From: DATNBU01 sp964476185
GTDB lineage: Bacteria > Desulfobacterota > Binatia > UBA1149 > CAITLU01
Length of the DNA stretch: 44,599 nucleotides
NCBI GenBank assembly: GCA_964476185.1
Contig: CAYYZO010000026.1
Span: 1-44,599, forward strand
Direction of reading: 5' to 3'
Below, one piece after another: positions 30,887 through 39,702 of this stretch; position 1 is the first letter of the stretch; every line of letters starts with the position of its first letter. The notes under the pieces are model-generated. The model was not told the DNA's origin and made no database searches. It saw only the letters and a program-made list of their open reading frames with translations. Both the position numbers and the translations under genes were made by a program.

Positions 30887-32488
30887 ATGACCGAGCCGAT
30901 CCGTCGCTTTTCCGTTCGCCGCCCGATCCCGGCCGCGCTCGTCTGCTGCGCGCTGCTCGCGCCGTCGGTCGCCGGTGCGCTGTGCGGGGACCCGAACGAG
31001 GACGGCCGGGTCACGACGGTCGACGCGCTCTACACGCTGAACGCGAGCGTCGGCGAGATCCCCTGCGCCTCGGGCGTCTGCGACGTCGACTCGAACGGAA
31101 GCATCAACACGTCCGATTCGCTGCGGATCCTGAGGAAGGCGACCGGCCAGTCGGTCCAGCTCGTCTGCAGCGCGATCCCGTCGGACCCGGGCTACGAAGA
31201 CCAGTGGGGCCTGCCGGCGATCCACGCTCCGGAGGTCTGGAACACGCGCCGCGACTGCAGCCGGGCCGTCGTCGCGGTCGTCGACACCGGCGTCGACTAC
31301 TACCACGACGACCTCGTCGACAATCTCTGGCGCAACCCGGGCGAGATCCCGCACAACGGCAAGGACGACGACAACAACGGGTTCAAGGACGACGTCTACG
31401 GCTGGGACTTCGTCGAGAACGACCAGTTCCCGTTCGACATCGACGACCACGGCACGCACGTCTCCGGCATCATCGGAGCGACCGGCAACTCGATCGGCAC
31501 GGTCGGCGTGTGCTGGAAGGCGAAGATCATGACCGTGCGGTTCCTGAACGACTACGGGTTCGGGTTCTCGTCGGACTCGCTGCAGGCGATCGACTACGCG
31601 CGCAAGAACGGCGCGAGCGTGATCAACAACTCGTGGGGCGGCGGGCCGTTCGACTCGGGCGAGTACTTCGCGTTCAAGGCCGCCAGCGACGCGGGCATCC
31701 TGCTGGTGGTCGCGGCGGGCAACAGCGGCGAGGACACCGACATCGAGTCGAGCTATCCCGGCTGGTACATGCACCTGACCCAGATCAACGTCGCGGCGAC
31801 GAGCGAGAGCGGCGGCCTCGCGGGCTTCAGCAACTACGGCAAGAAGATGGTGCACCTGGCGGCGCCGGGCGACGACATCCTCAGCACGATCCCGCACGAC
31901 GAGTACGAATCCTTCAGCGGCACGTCGATGGCGGCGCCGATGGTGTCCGGTGCGGTGGCCCTGCTGAAGTCGGAGTTCCCGTACCTGGACGCCTACTCGC
32001 TCAAGCGCCTGCTGATCGAGTCGTCGACGCCCGACGACGACCTGTTCGGCGCCGTGCAGAGCGACGGCCTCGTCAACCTGCGGGAAGCCTTCGAGCGCGC
32101 GCCGTTCGTCGATTACCCGGGGGCCGGCCTGCAGGCGGATCTCGAGCCTCGCCCCGTGCAGGCCGGCGTGGTCGTCCGCCGCGAGATCGCGGCCTGGACC
32201 GACGACGGGCAGAAGTATCCGAAGCTGCGACGCGTGCAGGAGTTCCGCTCCGACGGCAGCGCGAACGTGGCCACGATGGTCGACGACCACGTGATCGTGG
32301 TGCTCGAGGACGAGGCGGCCCTGGCCGGCCTGCAGGAGGACGGCTTCCGCGTCCGCCGCCGGCTCACGAGCGACCGCGTCACGGTGCTCGTCGAGGCGCC
32401 GGTCGGTGTCGACTACGCCGAGGGCGCGCTGTCGGCGGTCCCCGGCGTCGTCAGCGTGAACCCGGACTACCTGCGCCGCGCGCTCTGA
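30887..32488 (+). CDS. Secreted S8 subtilisin-like protease with N-terminal dockerin-like module and C-terminal propeptide-like domain
   Basis: 533 aa. The signal peptide (PAALVCCALLAPSVAGA) is followed by a paired EF-hand module (about 33-94) with two intact loops, DPNEDGRVTTVD and DVDSNGSINTSD. The S8 domain (about 105-385) has the complete catalytic set: D133 (VVDTGVD), H188 (DDHGTHVSG), oxyanion N279 (VAAGNSG) and S347 (GTSMAAPM). Residues about 455-533 (HVIVVLEDEAALAGL, ending VPGVVSVNPDY) resemble the I9/fervidolysin-type propeptide normally placed before the protease domain; here it is at the C-terminus. A Ca-dependent extracellular protease attached by its EF-hand module is the inference. 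ATG 30887 has AGGGGG upstream. Confidence 0.9.
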   Translation: MTEPIRRFSVRRPIPAALVCCALLAPSVAGALCGDPNEDGRVTTVDALYTLNASVGEIPCASGVCDVDSNGSINTSDSLRILRKATGQSVQLVCSAIPSDPGYEDQWGLPAIHAPEVWNTRRDCSRAVVAVVDTGVDYYHDDLVDNLWRNPGEIPHNGKDDDNNGFKDDVYGWDFVENDQFPFDIDDHGTHVSGIIGATGNSIGTVGVCWKAKIMTVRFLNDYGFGFSSDSLQAIDYARKNGASVINNSWGGGPFDSGEYFAFKAASDAGILLVVAAGNSGEDTDIESSYPGWYMHLTQINVAATSESGGLAGFSNYGKKMVHLAAPGDDILSTIPHDEYESFSGTSMAAPMVSGAVALLKSEFPYLDAYSLKRLLIESSTPDDDLFGAVQSDGLVNLREAFERAPFVDYPGAGLQADLEPRPVQAGVVVRREIAAWTDDGQKYPKLRRVQEFRSDGSANVATMVDDHVIVVLEDEAALAGLQEDGFRVRRRLTSDRVTVLVEAPVGVDYAEGALSAVPGVVSVNPDYLRRAL

Positions 32489-32497
32489 CCGGTCGTT

Positions 32498-32533
32498 GCC
32501 GGACGCGGCCACGCCCGGGGCGCGGCGTCCGGC
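32498..32533 (+). terminator. Hairpin after the subtilase gene
   Basis: GCCGGACGC (32498-32506) pairs perfectly with GCGTCCGGC (32525-32533), with an 18-base loop. There is no U-tract, so it may mark a transcript end or processing site. Confidence 0.4.
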
Positions 32534-32626
32534 GGTTCGCTCGCGGCCCCTTCCGTAGTATGGCGACGAGGCCGGCTGGTCCGGCGCGCGCATCCGCGTG
32601 CGCCGGGACGGGCCGCGCGAATCGCC

Positions 32627-33691
32627 GTGTCGTTGGCCGCTGAACCTCTTTCCCCACCGATGGCCGCTGCCGGGTCGAGCGGCCGAGGCGCGCGGTACGA
32701 CCGCGCCGTCGTCGCCTGGCTCTGGGTCGTCTGGGCGTTCGTGCTCGCGATGGTCGTCGTCGGCGGCGTCACGCGCCTGACCGGCTCGGGCCTTTCGATG
32801 GTCGAGTGGCAGCCGCTGATCGGCGCGATCCCGCCGCTCAGCGACGCCGACTGGACGGCCGTGTTCGAACAGTACCAGCGCTCGCCGCAGTACCAGCAGG
32901 TCAATTCGTGGATGACGCTGGCGGATTTCCAGCGGATCTTCTTCTGGGAGTACCTGCACCGGTTGATCGGGCGACTGATCGGCCTCGTCGTGCTGGTCCC
33001 CGGCCTGTGGTTCTTCGTGCGCGGCCGTATCCGCGGCGCGCTCGCCGTGCGCGTGCTGCTCGCGTTCGTGTTCGGCGGGCTGCAGGGCGCGCTCGGCTGG
33101 TACATGGTGGCGAGCGGCCTGGTGGACGTGCCGGCCGTCAGCCACTACCGGCTCGCGGCCCACCTCGGCCTCGCGTTCTTCGTCGGCTGCTGGGTGCTGG
33201 CGATCCTGCTCGACCTTCTCGCGCCGGCGCGGCGTCGCGGCGATGCCGCCGTCCGGAGCGGCGCCGCGTGGTTCCTCGCGCTGCTCGTCGTGCAGATCGT
33301 CTACGGCGCGTTCATGGCCGGCAGCCGCGCGGGCTACCTGTTCGCGACGTTCCCGGCGATGCACGGCGCGTGGTGGCCGCCGGGCGCGTCGCTTGCCTGG
33401 CCCGACGCGACGTCGAATCCGGTCACGATCCACGCGCTGCACCGGCATCTCGCGTGGGTCGTGCTCGCGGCCGGACTGTGGCTGTGCGCCCGCGCCCGCT
33501 CGAGCGCGAGCGATCGCGGGCAGGCGGCGTCGACGCGCTGGCTCGCGGCCGCGCTCGTCGTCCAGGTCGCGCTCGGGATCGCGACCGTGATGACCTCGGT
33601 CGAGATCGTGCTGGCGACGGCGCACCAGGGCGTCTCGTTCCTGCTGCTGTCGGCGACCGTCTGGCTCTGGCACGCGTTCCGGGAGCGCTGA
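32627..33691 (+). CDS. ctaA: Heme A synthase CtaA/COX15
   Basis: 354 aa, eight membrane segments. It oxidises the C8 methyl of heme O to heme A for aa3-type cytochrome oxidase. Signatures: VVGGVTRLTGSGLSMVEW, the heme-ligand histidines in WEYLHRLIGR, HYRLAAHLGLA, IHALHRHLAW and TAHQGVSF, arranged as in the type-2 (alphaproteobacterial/mitochondrial COX15) branch, with the long TM1-TM2 loop. The start is GTG 32627; ATG 32660 (about 11 codons later, ahead of TM1) is also possible. A TAGTAT hexamer lies at 32556-32561. No other oxidase-assembly gene is adjacent. Confidence 0.93.
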   Translation: MSLAAEPLSPPMAAAGSSGRGARYDRAVVAWLWVVWAFVLAMVVVGGVTRLTGSGLSMVEWQPLIGAIPPLSDADWTAVFEQYQRSPQYQQVNSWMTLADFQRIFFWEYLHRLIGRLIGLVVLVPGLWFFVRGRIRGALAVRVLLAFVFGGLQGALGWYMVASGLVDVPAVSHYRLAAHLGLAFFVGCWVLAILLDLLAPARRRGDAAVRSGAAWFLALLVVQIVYGAFMAGSRAGYLFATFPAMHGAWWPPGASLAWPDATSNPVTIHALHRHLAWVVLAAGLWLCARARSSASDRGQAASTRWLAAALVVQVALGIATVMTSVEIVLATAHQGVSFLLLSATVWLWHAFRER

Positions 33692-33778
33692 GCCTTCGGC
33701 GCCCGCCGCCGGTCGCCTTCGCCGCGCGATCGAAGCAAGTTGCGACGCCGCCTCCGCGGCGCCAAGGGGAGAACCGAA

Positions 33779-35035
33779 GTGACCAAAGGCACGCCCGCCC
33801 CGTTGTTCGCGCAGCCGCTCGAGTTGCGCGCCGGCCTCGTCCTCAAGAACCGGCTCGCGAAGTCCGCGATGAGCGAAGCGCTCGGAACGATCGACAACCA
33901 CGTGACGCCCGCGCTGCCGCGCCTGTACGGCCGCTGGGCCGACGGCGGCATCGGCCTGCTGGTCACCGGCAACGTGATGGTGGACCGGCGCGCGCTCGGC
34001 GAGCCGAACAACGTCGCGCTCGAGGACGAGGGCGACCTCGACTTGCTGCGCGAATGGGCGAGGCAGGGGACGCGCGGCGGCACGCACCTGTGGATGCAGC
34101 TGAACCACCCGGGCAAGCAGGCACCGAACGGGCTGAACCGCGAGACCGTCTCGCCGTCGGCGATCCCGTTCGGCAAGGACCTGCAGGCGTTCTTCGCGAC
34201 GCCGCGCGAACTGACCGAGGCGGAGATCGGCGACATCGTCGAACGCTTCGGCCGCGCGGCCGCGATCGCGAAGAAGGCCGGCTTCTCCGGCGTGCAGATC
34301 CACGGCGCGCACGGCTACCTCGTCAGCCAGTTCCTGTCCGGGCATCACAACCAGCGCACCGACCAGTGGGGCGGCGACGCCGGGCGGCGGCGCCGCTTCG
34401 TTCTCGAAGTCTACCGCGCGATCCGCGACGCGACGGGGCCGGAGTTCCCGGTCGGCATCAAGATGAACTCGGCCGATTTCCAGAAGGGCGGCTTCACCGA
34501 GGAAGAGTCGCTCGACGTCGTGCGCGCGCTGTCCGAGGCCGGCATCGACCTGATCGAGATCTCCGGCGGCACGTACGAAGCGACGGTCATGGCCGGCGTC
34601 ACGAAAGGACCGGTCAAGGAGTCGACGCGGCGGCGCGAAGCGTACTTCCTGGAGTTCGCCGAGAAGGCGAGGGCGGCGACGAAGACCCCGCTGATGGTCA
34701 CGGGTGGTTTTCGTTCGGTCGCCGGAATGAACGACGCGATCGCGAGCGGGGCGGTCGACGTCGTCGGCCTCGCGCGCCTGCTCGCGATCGAGCCGGATGC
34801 GCCGAAGCGGCTGCTCGCCGGGCTCGAGCCCGTGCACGAGGTGCGCCCGATCCGCACCGGCATCGCGGCCGTCGACAACATGGCGCTGCTCGAGGTGGCC
34901 TGGTACGCGCGGCAGTTGCGGCGCATGGGCGCGGGCAGCGAACCGAAGCCGGGCGAATCGGCGCTGTGGTCGCTCGTCGCGAGCGTGGCCGAGACGGGGC
35001 TCGGCACGCTGCGCACGCGCCGGCTGCGCGCATGA
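33779..35035 (+). CDS. Old Yellow Enzyme-family NAD(P)H:flavin oxidoreductase
   Basis: 418 aa, FMN TIM barrel. VQIHGAHGYLVSQFLSG carries the H-x2-H pair that binds substrate carbonyls; QLNHPGKQ, IKMNSADF and TGGFRS complete the FMN and phosphate sites. The length and the extended C-terminus without a second 4Fe-4S/FAD domain place it with single-domain OYE/NADH:flavin oxidoreductases rather than the larger 2,4-dienoyl-CoA reductase. It reduces C=C bonds of enones or similar acceptors. GTG 33779 is preferred, with AGGGGAGA upstream (33765-33772). The NUDIX gene follows after 61 bases. Confidence 0.88.
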   Translation: MTKGTPAPLFAQPLELRAGLVLKNRLAKSAMSEALGTIDNHVTPALPRLYGRWADGGIGLLVTGNVMVDRRALGEPNNVALEDEGDLDLLREWARQGTRGGTHLWMQLNHPGKQAPNGLNRETVSPSAIPFGKDLQAFFATPRELTEAEIGDIVERFGRAAAIAKKAGFSGVQIHGAHGYLVSQFLSGHHNQRTDQWGGDAGRRRRFVLEVYRAIRDATGPEFPVGIKMNSADFQKGGFTEEESLDVVRALSEAGIDLIEISGGTYEATVMAGVTKGPVKESTRRREAYFLEFAEKARAATKTPLMVTGGFRSVAGMNDAIASGAVDVVGLARLLAIEPDAPKRLLAGLEPVHEVRPIRTGIAAVDNMALLEVAWYARQLRRMGAGSEPKPGESALWSLVASVAETGLGTLRTRRLRA

Positions 35036-35096
35036 CCGCGCCGTCCCGGGTCGGCCGGGCCGCTCGCGAGCCCGCGAAGAGACTGGGCGGGAGCTC

Positions 35097-35801
35097 ATGA
35101 GCAACGAGCGCTTCGATCCGCCGCCGCCCTCGCGGCAGGCGCATAGGGTGCGGCCGACGGACGCCGCGACGCTGATCCTCGTTCGCCGCGACGGCGACGG
35201 GCCGCGCCTGCTGATGGGCCAGCGTTCGCGCGGTCACGTCTTCATGCCCGACAAGTGGGTGTTCCCCGGCGGCCGCGTCGATCCGGCCGACGCGCGTGCG
35301 CCGGCGGCCGTCGAGCTCGCGCCCGAGGTCGAGCGGCAGGTCGCCGTCGAGGGCGTTCGCCGCCGTGCCCGCGCGTTCGCGCTGGCTGCCGTGCGCGAGA
35401 CGTTCGAGGAGACCGGGCTCGTCGTCGGCCGTGCTGGAACCTGCGTGCACCGCGTGCCGCCGACGTGGATGCCGTTCGCGGAATGCGGGGCCGCGCCGGA
35501 CCTTTCGCGCTTCCAGTACGTCGCGCGCGCGATCACGCCGCCGCACCGCCCTCGCCGCTTCGACGCACGCTTCTTCCTTGCGTTCGCCGACGAGGTGCTG
35601 CTCGACGACCGGCCGCACGCGAGCGGAGACGAGCTGCTGCACGTCGAATGGTTCAGGCCGGACGACGCCGAGAAACTCGACCTGCCGTCGGTCACGCGCT
35701 TCGTGATCGGCGAGGTGCGGCGCCGTCTCGCCGGGGAGCGGCCCGAGCCGCCGTTTCTTCGATGGCAGCGGCCGGGCGCGCGCGTCGACGCGGACGCGTG
35801 A
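35097..35801 (+). CDS. NUDIX hydrolase, NUDT7/NUDT19-like
   Basis: 234 aa. WVFPGGRVDPADA begins the Nudix box and RAFALAAVRETFEETGLV ends it, giving REx2EExG with an insert of about 25 residues between the Gly and the Arg-Glu part. This split arrangement occurs in the coenzyme-A-diphosphatase-type NUDT7/NUDT19 branch, so a CoA or acyl-CoA diphosphatase role would fit the surrounding acyl-CoA genes; that is inference. ATG 35097 is preceded by GGCGGGAG. It probably shares a transcript with the OYE gene. Confidence 0.85.
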   Translation: MSNERFDPPPPSRQAHRVRPTDAATLILVRRDGDGPRLLMGQRSRGHVFMPDKWVFPGGRVDPADARAPAAVELAPEVERQVAVEGVRRRARAFALAAVRETFEETGLVVGRAGTCVHRVPPTWMPFAECGAAPDLSRFQYVARAITPPHRPRRFDARFFLAFADEVLLDDRPHASGDELLHVEWFRPDDAEKLDLPSVTRFVIGEVRRRLAGERPEPPFLRWQRPGARVDADA

Positions 35802-35966
35802 GGATCGGCGCCGAAGCGGTCGTGGAAGGCTCGTCGCGGCATCCCCGCGCGCACGGAATGGACTTGCGGCGGTTCCGGCTATAAACCAGCGTCTCCGTTC
35901 GACCGATTTTCTCGTTCGCCCAACCGCCTGAGTCGGGGGGCGGATCTCGTTCCCGGGAGGGGTTTC

Positions 35967-37865
35967 ATGATCCAGAATCGTTGTTTCGTTCGGCATGCGA
36001 CGACGCGTGCGTTTCGATGGCTGCCGGCGGTCGCGCTCGTCGCTCTCGCCACCGGCGGCGACGCGCTCGCCGGCGATCCCGGCGCGGACTGCCAGAAGAC
36101 CATCGCGAAGTCGCTGCAGGGCTGCGTCGGCAAGCTCGGCAAGATCGAGGCGAAGTGCTACTCGTCGACGGGCGCGAGCTGCGGCGATGCCGACGCGAAG
36201 GTCGTCGCGCTTCGCGACAAGACGCTCGAGAAGATCGCGAAGAAGTGCGACAGCCCGGCGACGCTGACCGCCGCGGGGTACGGCGCCAACCTGACGCCGG
36301 CGAGCCTCGGCGAACGCACCGTCGAGATCTGTGAACAGAACGCTCGCGCGCTGCTGGCGCGCTCGCTCGGCGGTCCGCACGCGAAGGCCCTCAACGAGGG
36401 CTCGAGCAGCGTGGACAAGTGCCTGCTCGGCGCGCACAAGATCGCGGCCAAGCTGCTCTCGTCGGTGGCCAAGGCGCAGACCAAGTGCATCCTCGGCGAG
36501 CTCAAGGGCAAGCCCTGCGACACCGCGGCGCTGGCGGCGGCGACGAGCGCGCTGCGCACCAAGAGCTTCGAGAAGATCCCGTCCAAGTGCCCCGGCGGCC
36601 CGCTGCGGCTCGTCAACGAGGTCGGGCTCGACAATCTCCCGTTCCTCGATCGCGCGCTCGCCCAGGTCGACTGCCTGACGGCCGCCGCGCACCCGGATCC
36701 GTCGCCGCTCGCGCCGCACTGCGGGCCTCGCGCGACGTTGCCGGCCGTGACGCGCGGCGCATGGACGCAGGTCGTGCTCGATTCCGCGGAGTTCGGCACC
36801 GGCTGCGGTGACGGCAGCGACTACGCGTTCTCGGTCCGGCTCGCGCCCGACGGATTCCGCGCCGACCGCGTGGTCGTCCGCATGCAGGGCGGCGGCGTCT
36901 GCCTCGGCAACGACTGCTGTTCGCGGCCGGCGGACCTCTTCGAGGCGCTGACCGACCATCCGCCGGAGAACTCCGGCATGCTGTCGACGAACGACGCCGT
37001 GAACCCGTTCGCCAACTGGACGCTCGTCGCGCTCCCGTACTGCAACCAGGACGTCTTCGCCGGCGGCGGCGGCACCACCGTCCACAACACCTGCAGCGTG
37101 TTCCGCAACGGCGCCGTCAACGTCCGGCGTTCGATGGAAGTGGTGCGCGACCTCGTCTGGCAGGCGATGGACGCGGACGCTTCCGAGGCGTCGCAGCAGG
37201 GCTACGCTCCCGACGAGGTGCTGCTGATGTTCGGCGGCCACAGCGCGGGCGCGTACGGCGCGCTGTACAACTACCACTGGGTACTCGACGACCTGCAGTG
37301 GGAGCGCAGCACCGCCTGGCCGGACGCCGGCCTCGCGCTCGACGCCGGCGGGCTGGCCAGCATCGGCACCTTCGGCTCGTTCGTGTTCAACAACACGCCC
37401 GGCTACGAGTGGGACGCCAAGCCGATGGCGGCGCCGTACTGCTTCGCCAACAATTGCGGTGTCGGCAACGTCGTGATGGCGGCGAACTCCCCGCGCCTGA
37501 AGACCGAGCTCGGGCAGGCCTACATGGTGCTGTCGAACCAGGTCGACAGCACGCAGGTGAGCACGCAGTTCTTCAGCAGCACGGCGGGCTGGGTCAACGC
37601 AGCCCGGCAGGAGTACTGCGACACGAAGGGCCTGCCGGGCGTGCACTGGTTCCTGCCGGCGCGCAGCGCCAGCGTGCACGTCATCACGCCGGACAACGAC
37701 CGCTTCACCGGCGTCGACGCCGACATGGTGCTCGGCGGGACGACGATGGCCGAGTGGCTGGAAGGGATCCAGCTGGATCCGCTGGCCGTTCCGGACCTGA
37801 CGGAAGAGGGAACGATCCAGGTCGACGTTCCCGGCGTCAACGCGTTCCCCTGCGCGATTCCCTGA
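35967..37865 (+). CDS. Secreted pectinacetylesterase/Notum-like serine hydrolase with Lys/Cys-rich N-terminal domain
   Basis: 632 aa. ATG 35967 has GGGAGGGG upstream; TATAAA at 35880-35885 may be the -10. After the signal peptide, residues about 38-235 form a helical Lys/Cys-rich domain (CQKTIAKSLQGCVGKL, IAKKCD, VAKAQTKCILGELKG), resembling the N-terminus of the 1080-aa protein. Residues about 265-600 match the PAE/Notum alpha/beta-hydrolase family: VVRMQGGGVCLGNDCC, ALPYCNQDVF, nucleophile S426 in GGHSAGAYG, and probable catalytic H571 in SVHVIT. It would hydrolyse ester or acyl groups outside the cell; pectin need not be the substrate. Confidence 0.87.
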   Translation: MIQNRCFVRHATTRAFRWLPAVALVALATGGDALAGDPGADCQKTIAKSLQGCVGKLGKIEAKCYSSTGASCGDADAKVVALRDKTLEKIAKKCDSPATLTAAGYGANLTPASLGERTVEICEQNARALLARSLGGPHAKALNEGSSSVDKCLLGAHKIAAKLLSSVAKAQTKCILGELKGKPCDTAALAAATSALRTKSFEKIPSKCPGGPLRLVNEVGLDNLPFLDRALAQVDCLTAAAHPDPSPLAPHCGPRATLPAVTRGAWTQVVLDSAEFGTGCGDGSDYAFSVRLAPDGFRADRVVVRMQGGGVCLGNDCCSRPADLFEALTDHPPENSGMLSTNDAVNPFANWTLVALPYCNQDVFAGGGGTTVHNTCSVFRNGAVNVRRSMEVVRDLVWQAMDADASEASQQGYAPDEVLLMFGGHSAGAYGALYNYHWVLDDLQWERSTAWPDAGLALDAGGLASIGTFGSFVFNNTPGYEWDAKPMAAPYCFANNCGVGNVVMAANSPRLKTELGQAYMVLSNQVDSTQVSTQFFSSTAGWVNAARQEYCDTKGLPGVHWFLPARSASVHVITPDNDRFTGVDADMVLGGTTMAEWLEGIQLDPLAVPDLTEEGTIQVDVPGVNAFPCAIP

Positions 37866-37872
37866 ACCGGTC

Positions 37873-37905
37873 CCCGGCGCCCGCGGAGTTTCCGCGGGCG
37901 CCGGG
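37873..37905 (+). terminator. Very strong hairpin after the hydrolase gene
   Basis: A perfect 15-bp stem, CCCGGCGCCCGCGGA (37873-37887) with TCCGCGGGCGCCGGG (37891-37905), has a GTT loop and starts eight bases after the stop. There is no U-tract. The rest of 37906-38142 contains no gene that I can see. Confidence 0.6.
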
Positions 37906-38142
37906 ACGGCAGGAGCGCCGCGCGTGACGGCCTACGACCCGGCGGCGGCGGGAGCGGACGCGCGGTCGAGGCGTCAGACGTTGCAGCGGAGCTCACCGTA
38001 CATCCTGTGAACATTCGAGGGGCGGGGAGGGGTCGTGAGTGACCTCTCGTGTCCCTTCTGCCGACCGGCCCTTCCGGTTGGTTCCGTTCCCGCCGTCTCT
38101 GCCGCCCCGGCCCCTGGCGTCCGAATCGCCTCGGGTCGCGCT

Positions 38143-38148
38143 ATGCTC
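38143..38148 (+). promoter_or_regulatory. -10-like TATGCT before the VCBS-like gene
   Basis: TATGCT lies 29 bases before GTG 38178. The same hexamer occurs at 42006-42011, 33 bases before ATG 42045. No convincing -35 is visible here. Confidence 0.35.
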
Positions 38149-38177
38149 TGCGCAACAACCGTGATGAAGGGCGCGCA

Positions 38178-39350
38178 GTGAGTCCTCGATCCCTTACCGC
38201 ACCCGCGGCTGTGTGCCTGGCGCTGCTGATGGCCGTTCCGCATGGCCTGCTTGCCGCGACGGGCGATTGCGGCCAGCCCGGCTCGAGCGGCTCGACCGCT
38301 TCCGCGTCCGACGCCCTCGCGACGCTGAAAAGCGCGGTCGGCTCGCCATCGCCGTGCGACGCGAAGCCCTGCGTCTGCGACGTCAACGGCGATGGAACGA
38401 CCACGAGTTCGGACGCGCTGCGCATCCTGCGTGTCGCGGTCGGTCAGCAGGTCCAGCTGGAATGCGACTGCCCGTGCGGCGGAGATCCTGCGTGCAACGA
38501 TGCGCCACAGGATGCCGACGAAGAGTTCACGTGGAGCGAGGGCGAGAACGATACGGATGCCTTCGCGATCGAGTTGCTGGCGAATGCCAGCGACCCCGAC
38601 GGGGACGACCTCCACATCCTTTCTCTCGACGACGCGACGCTGACGTCCCTGACCGACTACGGGGCCTTCTCGCTGGAAACGGACGGATTCGCCGGTCGGT
38701 TCGCCTGGACGAACGATGGCGACCAAGCGTACCCACTGCAGTTCGCAATCGAACCGGACACGGGCATCGCCGCCTTCACGCTCGATTCCGCTCTGTTCTA
38801 CGGGCTCAGGACGGACGAATGGGTGGAGCTTCGTCTCGACTACACCGTCAGCGACGGCTTCGGGACGGACATGTCCCATCTCACGTTTCGGATCGAGGGA
38901 GAGGACAGCGCGCCCGTCGTCCGGACCTTCACCACCTTCTTCACGTCGAGCCAGGTGAACGATGGACTCGCGGCGCTCCGGCTCGAGGTCCTGGCCGAGA
39001 ACTTCTTCGATCCGGACTTCGAGGACCAGGTCGAATTCCACTCGATCGATTCGGTCCACGTGGAGGAGTATGGGGCGGAGCCCGCGCTTGCCATTGCGCC
39101 GCTGGATGAGTTCACGTTCGAGGTCCTCCACGGCGTCGACGTGGTCGCTGTCCTCACCTACATCCCGTGGGGCGGTTTCACGATCGAGTCGAGCGACAGC
39201 GGCTTCTGGAGCAACCTCGGAGCGGACCAGGCTGTCGAGATCGAAGTCCGTTTCCTGGTGTACGACAAGTCCGGTCTCTTCGGACACGGAACCTTGAGGT
39301 TCTGGATCAATGGCGAGGCGTCGCCGCTCCGCGCAGGGCGGCGACGGTAG
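38178..39350 (+). CDS. Secreted protein with N-terminal dockerin-like module and VCBS/cadherin-like repeats
   Basis: 390 aa from GTG 38178 (GAAGG 11-15 bases upstream; a signal peptide, SLTAPAAVCLALLMAVPHGL, begins four residues in). Residues about 32-98 are the paired EF-hand module: a degenerate first loop and an intact second one, CDVNGDGTTTSSDALRILR. Residues about 105-240 and 245-385 are two related beta-domains with VCBS/cadherin-like signposts (LANASDPDGDDL, DYTVSDGFGT, RIEGEDSAPVV; FLVYDKSGLFGHGTLRFWI). These usually mediate adhesion or display; no catalytic domain is seen. It follows the Notum-like hydrolase in the same direction but is separated by a strong hairpin. Confidence 0.8.
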   Translation: MSPRSLTAPAAVCLALLMAVPHGLLAATGDCGQPGSSGSTASASDALATLKSAVGSPSPCDAKPCVCDVNGDGTTTSSDALRILRVAVGQQVQLECDCPCGGDPACNDAPQDADEEFTWSEGENDTDAFAIELLANASDPDGDDLHILSLDDATLTSLTDYGAFSLETDGFAGRFAWTNDGDQAYPLQFAIEPDTGIAAFTLDSALFYGLRTDEWVELRLDYTVSDGFGTDMSHLTFRIEGEDSAPVVRTFTTFFTSSQVNDGLAALRLEVLAENFFDPDFEDQVEFHSIDSVHVEEYGAEPALAIAPLDEFTFEVLHGVDVVAVLTYIPWGGFTIESSDSGFWSNLGADQAVEIEVRFLVYDKSGLFGHGTLRFWINGEASPLRAGRRR

Positions 39351-39549
39351 GGAAAGCCGGAACGCCGGACGACAGGCCGCGTGGGTTTTCAGAATGGGGC
39401 ATTGTCGGCCTCGGGTCAGGAGGCGGCGGAAAAAAGGGGATGCCCGCTCGAGTGCCTTGCCCTCATGGCGTCCCCGTGTCCGGCAGACGGCGGGAGCACC
39501 GGCGGCGCGATTCAGGCGTCGTCTGCCCAGAGCCTCCCGCCCCGACGCC

Positions 39550-39614
39550 GGCGTTCGGCTTCGGAAAGGGTGTTCGGCTTCAGGCGGAATCGGTGTTCGG
39601 GATCAGCCGGAATC
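39550..39614. repeat. Three imperfect tandem repeats, period about 19-23 bp
   Basis: Copies start at 39550 (shortened), 39569 and 39592. The two full 23-bp copies differ at three positions and share GGTGTTCGG and CGGAATC. They lie in the 352-bp gene-free stretch 39351-39702 between two convergent genes. They resemble the repeated ends of IS21-type elements, but no transposase is present. Confidence 0.55.
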
Positions 39615-39702
39615 TGCGACCAGCGGGGCAAGCTTACAGCCCGGTAGTGAACTCCGACCTTCTTTCCCGAGGACCGGGTGAGGACCAGAGGCCCTATCCG
39701 CC

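Noticed and set aside
29471..35104. A very long (about 1877-codon) open frame on the minus strand across ctaA, the OYE gene and the subtilase
   Set aside because: It is antisense to well-recognised genes, Arg/Ala/Val-rich with no domain, and is a by-product of the high GC content. The same holds for long open frames at 1966-3888, 4080-6893, 10804-13839, 12458-15994, 16080-19166 and 34698-37679.
39381..39647. Small open frame in the 352-bp spacer before ychF
   Set aside because: No RBS or domain, composition is unlike the neighbours, and it spans the tandem repeats; more likely non-coding.
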